Assembly: GCA_009885895.1 (NCBI GenBank)
Contig: VFJV01000007.1
Location: 1-34,342 of the forward strand
Origin: Gammaproteobacteria bacterium
GTDB lineage: Bacteria; Pseudomonadota; Gammaproteobacteria; UBA1113
DNA length: 34,342 nucleotides
Direction: 5' to 3'
This document shows, piece by piece, positions 27,878 to 34,342 of the stretch. The notes below the pieces were generated by a model. It was not told the DNA's origin, made no database searches, and worked only from the letters and a program-made list of their open reading frames with translations. A program made the position numbers and the translations under genes. The first letter of the stretch is position 1; each line of letters begins with the position of its first letter.

Positions 27878-28084
27878 TTATTTAAACCCCAACGGAATGT
27901 TGTGCCACACCCTTTCATGCACATAGAAAATAGCGATCTTGGTAATAAATTCTAATGCGCCTATGTAAAGGGCCGTACTCCATTCGCCCGTAAAAATATA
28001 ACTGATAACAACCGTAGAAAAGGTACCGAATATACGCCAGCTTATAGCTTTGATTAAACTTCGCAAATGAGATTCTGCAGCCAT
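27878..28084 (-). CDS. DUF2061 small membrane protein
   Basis: 68 residues with two hydrophobic helices. 'RSLIKAISWRIFGTFSTVVISYIFTGE' and 'ALYIGALEFITKIAIFYVHERVWH' match DUF2061, a short inner-membrane family of unknown function that is often found beside sulfate-activation genes. Here it is 12 bp after the Sat-CysC fusion on the same strand, which fits that pattern and suggests a role in sulfate assimilation or transport. Confidence 0.9.
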   Translation of the reverse strand: MAAESHLRSLIKAISWRIFGTFSTVVISYIFTGEWSTALYIGALEFITKIAIFYVHERVWHNIPLGFK

Positions 28085-28096
28085 GATGTTTTCCCC

Positions 28097-29764
28097 TTAA
28101 TGCATTGTTTCAGTTGTTAATATTGCTGCAGTGGCAGCAGGCAATATTAGATAACCTGCTGTATGCAGGATTTCTAAAATAGCCGACACCGCCGCATCCA
28201 CCGACATTGTACTGGTATCGATAACGATATCAGCGGCTTCTGGCACTTCATAGGGTGCACTAATGCCGGTAAATTGCGCTATTTTCCCAGCGCGTGCATT
28301 CACATACAATCCTTTTGGGTCGCGCTCTTCACACACCGCTAAGGGGGTTGCCACATAAATTTCAAAATATCCGCCCTTGCTGCTTATGGTATTGCGAATT
28401 TCGGCACGCATTTTTTTATACGGCGCAATAGCGGCACACAGTGCAATACCGCCTAATTCGGTGATCAAGGAGGCTACGTACCCTACGCGGCGAATATTCG
28501 TGTTGCGATCTTCTTCGCTAAAACCCAACTCGCTCGCTAGTTCGCGCCGCACAATGTCGCCATCTAACAATACAATGGTATGGTCGCCCATTTCCATGAG
28601 TTTAGCTTGCAGCGCATTGGCGATAATGCTTTTGCCTGCGCCGGATAAACCTGTAAAAAATAGTGTGAAGCCTTGTTTATCTTTAGGTTTATAACTGCGG
28701 CGCAGTTCGTTCACGACTTCCGGATACGAAAACCAAGACGCAATGGCGGTGTGATGGTGCAAGGCTTCTCGCAATTGCGTACCCGAGATACTCAATGCAG
28801 TATCATTGGCCGCAAGCTCCGTTGATAACACATAGGTTTGCCTTTCTTTGGCATACACCATTTCGGAAAAAGTAAGCACCTGTAAGCCTATTTCTGCTTC
28901 ATGACATTTCACCAGCGTTTGCGCGGCATACACATCGTAGAAGGGTTGCCCTAGACTATTTTGACCCGGGCCCGCGTGATCGCGCCCTACAATAAAATGG
29001 GTGCAACCATAATTTTTTCGAATCAAAGCATGCCATAGCGCTTCCTTAGGGCCCGCCATGCGCATCGCCAAAGGCAGCAGGCTTAATGCCGCACGTCCTT
29101 CTGGATAATAAGGCAACACGTTTTGGTAACAACGCACCCGCGTGTAATGGTCTACATCGCCGGGTTTAGTCATACCCACTACGGGATGCAATAATAAATG
29201 GCTGTTAGGAACGTCATTTAAGGCACGTAAAGTCATTTCCACATGCGCTCGATGCAAGGGATTGCGTGTTTGAAAAGCAATGATATTTTCCCACTGGTTT
29301 TCTCCAAAGTATTGCTTTAATTGTTCTGGCGTATGTCGTAAAGCCGCAAAATCATAGTGTTTCGGTAAGGCCACCTGAGTTACTTTGCCGCCTACATAAT
29401 ACAGATTGGCTTGTTTAAATAAATAATGCACGCCTGGGTGGGCAATATCGTCACTACCAAAAACGGCGTGTGCTTCAGCATTTTTATCCGGACACCAAAC
29501 TTCTGCCACCGTTAAATGGGCCAGCAGGGTATAGTCTTCGGCATGTAAACCTATGGTTTCGCCTAAAGATAGGGATTGTGCAAAAGGGGCATCCACATCC
29601 AAGGTAATCGGCATGGGCCAAAGGCTGCCATCCATCAAGCGATTATGTTTTAATACACAATTATAATCTGCTTGACAAAGAAAGCCTGTTAAGGGATCAA
29701 AGCCCGCGGTCAGTAAAAGCTCGAGATCGCATATCTGCCGTAGGGTTAAAATCCATTTTTTCAT
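28097..29764 (-). CDS. Bifunctional sulfate adenylyltransferase / APS kinase
   Basis: 555 residues. Residues 1 to about 360 are a homodimeric-type ATP sulfurylase with QTRNPLHRAH at 165-174 and 'GRDHAGPGQ' at 260-268. From about 365 there is an APS kinase with P-loop GLSGAGKS at 372-379 and 'LLDGDIVRRELASELGFS.EDR..NI'. The fusion turns sulfate into APS and then PAPS. The ATG at 29764 has AAGGA upstream; a longer TTG frame at 29857 is not supported. This Sat-CysC fusion replaces the CysD/CysN system usual in enteric gammaproteobacteria. No PAPS reductase or sulfotransferase is in view. Confidence 0.93.
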   Translation of the reverse strand: MKKWILTLRQICDLELLLTAGFDPLTGFLCQADYNCVLKHNRLMDGSLWPMPITLDVDAPFAQSLSLGETIGLHAEDYTLLAHLTVAEVWCPDKNAEAHAVFGSDDIAHPGVHYLFKQANLYYVGGKVTQVALPKHYDFAALRHTPEQLKQYFGENQWENIIAFQTRNPLHRAHVEMTLRALNDVPNSHLLLHPVVGMTKPGDVDHYTRVRCYQNVLPYYPEGRAALSLLPLAMRMAGPKEALWHALIRKNYGCTHFIVGRDHAGPGQNSLGQPFYDVYAAQTLVKCHEAEIGLQVLTFSEMVYAKERQTYVLSTELAANDTALSISGTQLREALHHHTAIASWFSYPEVVNELRRSYKPKDKQGFTLFFTGLSGAGKSIIANALQAKLMEMGDHTIVLLDGDIVRRELASELGFSEEDRNTNIRRVGYVASLITELGGIALCAAIAPYKKMRAEIRNTISSKGGYFEIYVATPLAVCEERDPKGLYVNARAGKIAQFTGISAPYEVPEAADIVIDTSTMSVDAAVSAILEILHTAGYLILPAATAAILTTETMH

Positions 29765-29959
29765 GTAAAGTCCTTCAGATAATTTGAAGCCCAGAGTGTA
29801 ACCTATGTATATATTATCCGCAACAGAAGGGTTAGCACGGAAAAGGTTTAGAGCCAAGATTCAGCCTAAATGAGTTATAAGCATCTTGTATTCAAAATCG
29901 AACGACTAATTAACGAGGATGCGCCTAAAAATAGGCACAATAAGCCTGATTATATGCGC

Positions 29960-31087
29960 TTAAGAAAATAGCCAAAATTTAGCGATGAATCTTCTAAAAA
30001 AACTTTTTTCCCTTACTTCAATTTTCGGATCCGTTCCTAATAAGGAGTCCATATTTACTTCCATGTCCCAGATCCGTTGAACAAGCGCATCTGCATTGCT
30101 CACAAAATTAAGCTGGTTGCTTTTAGGCAATAAAAAGACATCATAAATTTCGCGGCCATATTCTAATAAGCTGTATTTCTGTTGAACTTCTCGTGTTTGC
30201 CAATTAATTTCTGCGAACACGGATGATAATTTATTTGAGTCTTCGCCTACAATTTTTCCTTGACTCCTAGATCTGTGCCTATTAACACTAAGTGCAACCA
30301 ATAGGTTTTGACCATCAGAGGTAATCCCTCTAGGATATCCGTCTAACGATATGGTTTTATTTAAAACCCAGCTATCTTTTTGATTTTTTTGGTAAATATG
30401 AATTTTACCTGCTAATGACTCAGCAAAAAGTAATTGGTTATTAATGATCAACGGGGTATGTGGATGCTTTAAACCCGTCACAATATTACAACCTGACTCA
30501 AGAAAAAATATTCGCCCACAATCCGTTTTCCAGTTATCGGCACTTTTTCTTGGCCCAAAACAAGACGCTATCCATTGGCCATTAACGTCAATAGTCAGTC
30601 CATTTAAATGAACAACATCTTTATCGTAATCTACGCCAGGATAACGCCAAAAAAGTTCTTCTTCATAAGTCCCCTCATCTGTTAATTGAACACGATATAT
30701 CTCATTCGTTCCCGTACTGACTATATAAATATATCCATCATGATATACTATAGAATGCGCATCCTTACACTTCTTTAAAGGAAAGTATTTAAATTTAGCC
30801 CTCGCCTCTAAATCAAAAATACTAATAATTGGGTTTATCGCTTGAGTCGCTGCAAATACAAAATTTCCGGATAAACTCAAACCACATATTCCTGAAAAGC
30901 CCTCTTTAAATTCTTCCGGGATCAAGGACAAATCAAACCAACACGAGATTTCTTTTTCAAAATTAATCGCGCATAAAGAATAGTTTGGAGAACTTGTTTG
31001 GTTGCAGAAGCTTAGTAAGAATGTATTGCCGGCCAAATTCAAAGGCAAATAATTCTCTATCCCTCTAGTGGCATTATGTTTTTTCAT
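29960..31087 (-). CDS. TIGR03032/DUF4915-like beta-propeller protein
   Basis: 375 residues, no signal peptide. The pattern D109-x-HS, H160-LNG-163, P209-HTP-212 (family form PHSP), G250-YPRG-254 and 'LSVNRHRS' at 266-273 follows the TIGR03032/DUF4915 family. These are propeller-like proteins of unknown activity, often near glycosyltransferase or sulfotransferase genes. Repeated beta-strand blades ('YIYIVSTGTNEIYRV', 'LLFAESLAGKIHIYQ') support a propeller fold. The ATG at 31087 has GGGAG 7 bp upstream. It is the last gene of the AT-rich polysaccharide-type locus. It may bind or process a glycan; this is inference. Confidence 0.75.
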   Translation of the reverse strand: MKKHNATRGIENYLPLNLAGNTFLLSFCNQTSSPNYSLCAINFEKEISCWFDLSLIPEEFKEGFSGICGLSLSGNFVFAATQAINPIISIFDLEARAKFKYFPLKKCKDAHSIVYHDGYIYIVSTGTNEIYRVQLTDEGTYEEELFWRYPGVDYDKDVVHLNGLTIDVNGQWIASCFGPRKSADNWKTDCGRIFFLESGCNIVTGLKHPHTPLIINNQLLFAESLAGKIHIYQKNQKDSWVLNKTISLDGYPRGITSDGQNLLVALSVNRHRSRSQGKIVGEDSNKLSSVFAEINWQTREVQQKYSLLEYGREIYDVFLLPKSNQLNFVSNADALVQRIWDMEVNMDSLLGTDPKIEVREKSFFRRFIAKFWLFS

Positions 31088-31278
31088 TTCATACTCCCGA
31101 ATTTAACATTTTCAAAAATAGTTAGCGATGCTTTTACTGCTGAAAAATGAATATCGAAATAAAAACAGGCATTCCCTAAAACATAAAAAAACCTCTCTGA
31201 ACACACTATATTTAAAATCCTCGCATCCGACAAGTACCAAAATAATACAGAAGCTGCATTGAGAATTGCATCTATCAT
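31084..31278 (-). CDS. Small hypothetical protein upstream of the propeller gene
   Basis: A 64-codon frame whose TGA overlaps the next ATG (ATGA), an arrangement typical of coupled genes. The protein is rich in F, L and A with no recognised motif, and there is no well-placed ribosome site. It may be a real short gene, a remnant of a longer one, or chance. I give it little weight. Confidence 0.25.
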   Translation of the reverse strand: MIDAILNAASVLFWYLSDARILNIVCSERFFYVLGNACFYFDIHFSAVKASLTIFENVKFGSMK

Positions 31279-31623
31279 ATCAAATGATACCCTCTCACTG
31301 TTAAAACAAAATCTTCTCTCTTATCCAATATAATATGAACCTCGAAGACACTACCTCATACCATGCCTAAAAAAATAACTAGGCACATGCGGATTATTAA
31401 GCGAGAAATATACTCTAAAGTTTATGAGGGTAAATGCCTGCTCTCGTTGTAGCATAAATATGACCTTCTCACACAACAACTATCAACCTGAAAGTCACCG
31501 TCACCGAGAGGATAGGATGTAGGCCTTTCTTTTTTTCGTAATTAACGCCTTTGTTTACTGCTGAAATTTGATTCATAGATGTTAAAAAAATACGCAATTC
31601 CTGAAGCGAATTCCCCGTGGGAT
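31279..31623. other. AT-rich non-coding stretch in the polysaccharide locus
   Basis: I see no gene, RNA or clear repeat in these 345 bp. The length suggests that the propeller gene is transcribed from its own promoter, probably here, but I cannot place hexamers with confidence. Confidence 0.5.
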
Positions 31624-31968
31624 CTAAGATAATCCAGCAACGATAATTCCGGAAATAATCAAAATTATTCCCGCTCCATATTTTAGAGTTAAAGTCTCAC
31701 CAAACAACCATGCCCCGAGCAAAGGCACCAGCACAAAGCCAAAGGCAAAAAAGGGATATGCTCTTGATATGGCCACGGAACGTAAAGTCCAAACCCACAG
31801 CCCCGTTGCAGCGATGTATAAAACGCCCGCTATCAACAAAATACCCAGCACATTAAAAGTAAATAAAGCCCCGGTTCTATTATAATTCACTGCGACTTGT
31901 TTAAACAGCACCTGTCCAATTGCCAAAATAAAAACGCACGTTAGAATATATAAACGGCTTGGAGTCAT
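31624..31968 (-). CDS. Small EamA/SMR-like permease
   Basis: 114 residues with four membrane helices: 'LYILTCVFILAIGQVLFKQVA', 'VLGILLIAGVLYIAATGLWVW', 'AYPFFAFGFVLVPLLGAWLF' and 'GAGIILIISGIIVAG'. The pattern fits half-size DMT-superfamily proteins such as ArnE/ArnF flippase subunits or SMR pumps. The charged residue Glu in 'LFGETLT' is typical. Next to a GT2 enzyme resembling polyprenyl-phosphate glycosyltransferases, flipping of a polyprenyl-linked sugar is more likely than drug export. Heteromeric ArnE/F needs two subunits; only one is seen here. Confidence 0.75.
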   Translation of the reverse strand: MTPSRLYILTCVFILAIGQVLFKQVAVNYNRTGALFTFNVLGILLIAGVLYIAATGLWVWTLRSVAISRAYPFFAFGFVLVPLLGAWLFGETLTLKYGAGIILIISGIIVAGLS

Positions 31969-31981
31969 AGGATATACTCCT

Positions 31982-32845
31982 CTATTCTTGGCGTAAAGCT
32001 ATGACAAAAAAGATATCCTTTGGGAAAATTTTTAACAATGGCAATGTAACTATCAGTGCTAAATAAATTACAGCAGACCTTAAAATACCAAACTTTCTCA
32101 CAGTGATGATTCTTTTGTATAAACCTTTAAAGCTTATTGTAGCTAAATAGCCCCTCCTTTTTATAAGAAATTTATTATTCTTTAAAAAAATTTCCAAATT
32201 CGATGGGCTAAAATAGCTTAAATGTGGTGAACACAGCTCCTTTTGCCACAAACGGTCAAAAAAACTATCCATGCCAAGCCTGCAAAGCAGCTTGGACAGC
32301 ACATAAAATATCCCCTTACTACTGGGTAAGTTTAAAATTAACGCCCCCTCCCGGCTTAAATGTTGATAGCATGATTTTAGGGCAGTTGTGATATCGGGAA
32401 TATGTTCAAACACATCATTAAAAATAATAATGTCAAAGCGCTCATCTTTTCGGAGGGCTTCAGGAAAGAACCCGAAACGAACAGGCGATCCTATTTGCGC
32501 CGCTTTTTCTACCATGTTCTTATCGGGTTCAATGCCCATAACATCAAAATCATTTTTTGCCATTTCAAGAAACCATCCATGAGCACAACCTACATCTAAT
32601 AAATGCCCACCAGTTGGTTTCAATAATTTTAGGCTCATTAATATTTTTTTAAAATTCTTCTGCCGTAATTTCCGTAACCCTATTTCTCTAGACCTCTCAT
32701 TAACTGTTTCTTGCGTTAAGAAGAGGCCTATTGTGCATTGAAGATTTGCCTTTTCATATCCGCAATTTTTGCATACAGCATGCCATTCTTTATAATTATT
32801 ATAAAACAGTTTTGATTTGCAAACTACGCATATCTCATCAAGCAT
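31982..32845 (-). CDS. Class I SAM-dependent methyltransferase with N-terminal zinc-ribbon-like motif
   Basis: 287 residues from the ATG at 32845. The N-terminus has CxxC pairs ('CVVCKSK...CKNCG') resembling a zinc ribbon. The Rossmann core follows with motif I 'LLDVGCAHGWFLEMA', then 'VMGIEPDKNMVEKA', 'FDIIIFNDVFEHIPD' and 'LILNLPSS'. A hydrophobic C-terminal segment ('AVIYLALIVTLPLLKIF') may anchor it to the membrane. Such enzymes modify sugars or lipid carriers in surface glycan loci. The start overlaps the end of the GT2 gene by 8 bp and its ribosome site is a G9 run. The gene is AT-rich compared with the atp region, suggesting transfer. Confidence 0.85.
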   Translation of the reverse strand: MLDEICVVCKSKLFYNNYKEWHAVCKNCGYEKANLQCTIGLFLTQETVNERSREIGLRKLRQKNFKKILMSLKLLKPTGGHLLDVGCAHGWFLEMAKNDFDVMGIEPDKNMVEKAAQIGSPVRFGFFPEALRKDERFDIIIFNDVFEHIPDITTALKSCYQHLSREGALILNLPSSKGIFYVLSKLLCRLGMDSFFDRLWQKELCSPHLSYFSPSNLEIFLKNNKFLIKRRGYLATISFKGLYKRIITVRKFGILRSAVIYLALIVTLPLLKIFPKDIFFVIALRQE

Positions 32846-33830
32846 AACCCCCCCCCTTTTTTTCTTTAAAATTTTTTCGATGAATAACCCGCCTAGGCAG
32901 CGCCGCAATATCATATGCCAAAAAAGCCAATACCAACTGAAGCCCCAGTATCAACGGTAGAACAGACAACATTACGGTTCCCGCAGGGGTTATCCTCCCT
33001 TCTTGCAAAGAAAAAAACCAGTGATAGCACCCAAAAGAAAAACCAAAAAGTAGCATAAATACGCCCAGTGGTAGCTCAATCGATGCCAAGGACATATCTC
33101 TTAAATAATAATTGTAAAAAATTCTCTTACAAAAATTGCGCATATGCTTTATAATAAATTCGCCCATAATCTTTGAGATCTTTAAATGACTCACTTCCTC
33201 CGCATAGTGCGCGTTCATGGGGATATCGACCGCCACTGCACGCAAGGTATTCAACCTAAACAACATATCCGTTTCAAAAAAATACCTAGCGCTTATTTTA
33301 TGAAATGGCAACTGTTTTAAAACATCGCAGTGAATTGCTGTATATCCATTCGTAGGATCAAATAAATCCCAGTAGCCGGACGATAGCTTAGTCATAAATG
33401 ACAATACAGCATTACCAAATAATCGTCTTTTCGGCATAATTTGAATTTTGTCTAAATTGAAAAATCGGTTCCCCTTGCTATAGTCCGCATCTCCCGCAAT
33501 AATAGGTGCAACAAAATCAGGGATTAAGCTAGGGTTCATTTGACCATCACCATCTATTTTGATGACGACGTCCATATCTTCAGACATTGCCGCTTGATAC
33601 CCCACCATAACCGCTCCGCCCACACCCCTATTCTCAAAATTTCGCATCACCACTAATCGCGCATCTTGGCAATGTTGAGTAACAAAATCTCCAGAACCAT
33701 CAGGACAGGCATCATCCACGACATAAATGCGATCCACTTCTGGGCCTATTTTTTCGATTACAGTAAGAATAGAGCGGCACACTCTATAGCAGGGTATAAC
33801 GACTGCTATCCTATGACCCTTATGTGTCAT
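32838..33830 (-). CDS. GT2-family glycosyltransferase with C-terminal membrane helices
   Basis: 330 residues. The N-terminal GT-A domain begins 'RIAVVIPCYRV', has 'IYVVDDACPDGSGDFV' and the metal-binding DGDGQ in 'VIKIDGDGQMNP'. 'DPTNGYTAI' and 'FFETDMLFRLN' are typical of dolichol/undecaprenyl-phosphate sugar transferases. Two membrane helices follow ('LGVFMLLFGFSFGCYHWFF', 'VMLSVLPLILGLQLVLAFLAYDI'). It probably links a nucleotide sugar to undecaprenyl phosphate for a surface glycan or lipid modification. The last codons run through an A7-G9 tract ('KEKKGGGYA') into the methyltransferase start. No strong ribosome site precedes the ATG. Confidence 0.88.
   Translation of the reverse strand: MTHKGHRIAVVIPCYRVCRSILTVIEKIGPEVDRIYVVDDACPDGSGDFVTQHCQDARLVVMRNFENRGVGGAVMVGYQAAMSEDMDVVIKIDGDGQMNPSLIPDFVAPIIAGDADYSKGNRFFNLDKIQIMPKRRLFGNAVLSFMTKLSSGYWDLFDPTNGYTAIHCDVLKQLPFHKISARYFFETDMLFRLNTLRAVAVDIPMNAHYAEEVSHLKISKIMGEFIIKHMRNFCKRIFYNYYLRDMSLASIELPLGVFMLLFGFSFGCYHWFFSLQEGRITPAGTVMLSVLPLILGLQLVLAFLAYDIAALPRRVIHRKNFKEKKGGGYA
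32848..32863 (-). repeat. Homopolymer tract A7-G9 (minus strand) at the GT2/methyltransferase junction
   Basis: The plus strand reads nine C then seven T. On the coding strand this is AAAAAAAGGGGGGGGG, only 2 nt before the methyltransferase ATG. It serves at once as GT2 codons (AAA AAG GGG GGG GGT) and as the methyltransferase's G-rich ribosome site. Tracts of this type are prone to slipped-strand length change. Confidence 0.9.
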
Positions 33831-34084
33831 TTGACACAGTCACATTATAACTATATTTCACTGTTCTGTGTCCCCGCGAACTTACTCTTTAGTCAGAGCA
33901 AGATAGCATTCAGTGAATAAAAAAGTCAACTTAATTTGATTGTATTCAGCTATTCTCGGTGAAGAATAAAAAAAACCAACAGTTCGGGCAATGCTCAAAT
34001 AATGTTCTTTTTTGATAAGGCTGCTGCTATCCTGAGGAATAAACTTACACTAAACTTCAGATTGACTGATATCAAAAGCTGATA
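33831..34084. other. Intergenic stretch between the GT2 gene and the IS3-type element
   Basis: AT-rich and without a credible gene; a short open frame covering 33666-33920 is antisense noise over the GT2 start. The only item I can support is the minus-strand promoter at 33900-33929. Confidence 0.5.
33900..33929 (-). promoter_or_regulatory. Candidate promoter of the GT2-methyltransferase-permease genes
   Basis: On the minus strand TTGACT (33929-33924) and TATCTT (33905-33900) are 18 bp apart. Transcription would start near 33893, about 60 nt before the GT2 ATG. Both hexamers match the sigma-70 consensus well (five of six at -35; TATCTT is four of six). Confidence 0.5.
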
Positions 34085-34342
34085 TGATGTGGCTACACTT
34101 TCCCGGACAGAGAAGTTAAAATAGTTCCAGAAAGAGGAGTCCATAAAATGGTCAAAAGAAAGATAACCCAATATACTATTGAGTTTAAAAAATCATCAGC
34201 GCAACTGGCCTATCAGTCAGAGCAAAGTATTGCAGCAACAGCAAAAGAGCTGGGTGTTAATGTAGGCACACTAACCGGTTGGGTCAAGAAATAGGCTCCA
34301 CAAAAAGCCTTGCCAACAGAAGCGGGAAATGAACCGTCGCTA
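34085..34342 (+). mobile_element. Left end of an IS3-family insertion sequence (cut by window edge)
   Basis: The segment starts near TGATGTGGCTACACTTTCCC, which looks like an IS3-group terminal repeat, and leads after about 60 bp into an orfA-type transposase frame with an AGAGGAG ribosome site. The exact terminus cannot be fixed without the other end, which is outside the window. Confidence 0.55.
34148..34342 (+). pseudogene. IS3-family transposase OrfA, interrupted by an amber codon and cut by window edge
   Basis: The frame begins MVKRKITQYTIEFKKSSAQL and contains the helix-turn-helix 'SIAATAKELGVNVGTLTGWVKK', typical of IS3-family OrfA. TAG at 34292-34294 falls exactly where relatives continue with an aromatic residue. 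The same frame stays open after it with OrfA-like sequence (APQKALPTEAGNEPSL) to the window end. The likeliest reading is a single nonsense mutation. OrfA normally binds the IS ends and regulates OrfAB; here it would be truncated to 48 residues. Confidence 0.75.

Noticed and set aside
34085-34096. Word TGATGTGGCTAC shared with 5362-5373
   Set aside because: Only 12 bp match and the flanks then diverge, so I cannot tell a shared IS3 end from chance. Not used as evidence for an IS3 remnant at 5362.

Overview
The window looks like a chromosomal segment of a gammaproteobacterium. The evidence is a complete F1Fo ATP synthase operon in the standard order (atpIBEFHAGDC) followed by glmU and glmS, together with DsbD, UbiK, LptM, ComM and PII proteins of gammaproteobacterial type. 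Two tandem transporters resemble the Pht (phagosomal transporter) family of Legionella, Coxiella and relatives. With the many short inverted-repeat elements, the moderate-to-low GC and the insertion-sequence debris, this suggests a member of the Legionellales (Legionella/Coxiella-like, host-associated). That placement is inference; no 16S gene is present.

Layout. 1-186: the 3' end of dsbD. 187-823: non-coding, holding a ~308-bp MITE-like inverted-repeat element. 824-3026 (minus): a secreted beta-lactamase-fold serine hydrolase and a YheT-family hydrolase whose first codons come from an inserted IS6-type element. 2988-3728: that element, with a frameshifted and internally deleted transposase. 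3797-4990: a solitary AAA/ORC-like ATPase. 4991-5855: a degenerate second IS end and a tRNA-Leu(CAG) with its own promoter, bracketed by two diverged inverted copies of a short repeat. 5856-8451 (plus): the two Pht-like transporters. 8448-10628 (minus): a 726-residue protein of unknown function with an internal duplication. 10754-21553 (minus): the atp-glmU-glmS block ending in a lytic-transglycosylase-like lipoprotein. 21739-25469 (minus): elbB, hemB, comM, ubiK. 25550-29764: PII protein, lptM, an esterase, Kdo hydroxylase, a DUF2061 protein and a Sat-CysC fusion for sulfate activation. 29960-33830 (minus): an AT-rich polysaccharide or glycolipid locus (TIGR03032/DUF4915-like propeller, small EamA/SMR permease, methyltransferase, GT2 glycosyltransferase). 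34085-end: the start of an IS3-family element with an amber stop in orfA.

How the parts fit. Most of the window is housekeeping: energy (atp), UDP-GlcNAc supply (glmS/glmU), haem (hemB), ubiquinone (ubiK), nitrogen sensing (PII) and envelope assembly (lptM, kdoO, transglycosylase). The accessory pieces are the IS/ATPase/tRNA zone (about 3-5.8 kb), the duplicated-domain protein and the polysaccharide locus. In that locus a G9 tract sits where the glycosyltransferase reading frame overlaps the methyltransferase start; loss of one G would fuse the two proteins. I see no CRISPR array, prophage or recognisable defence system.
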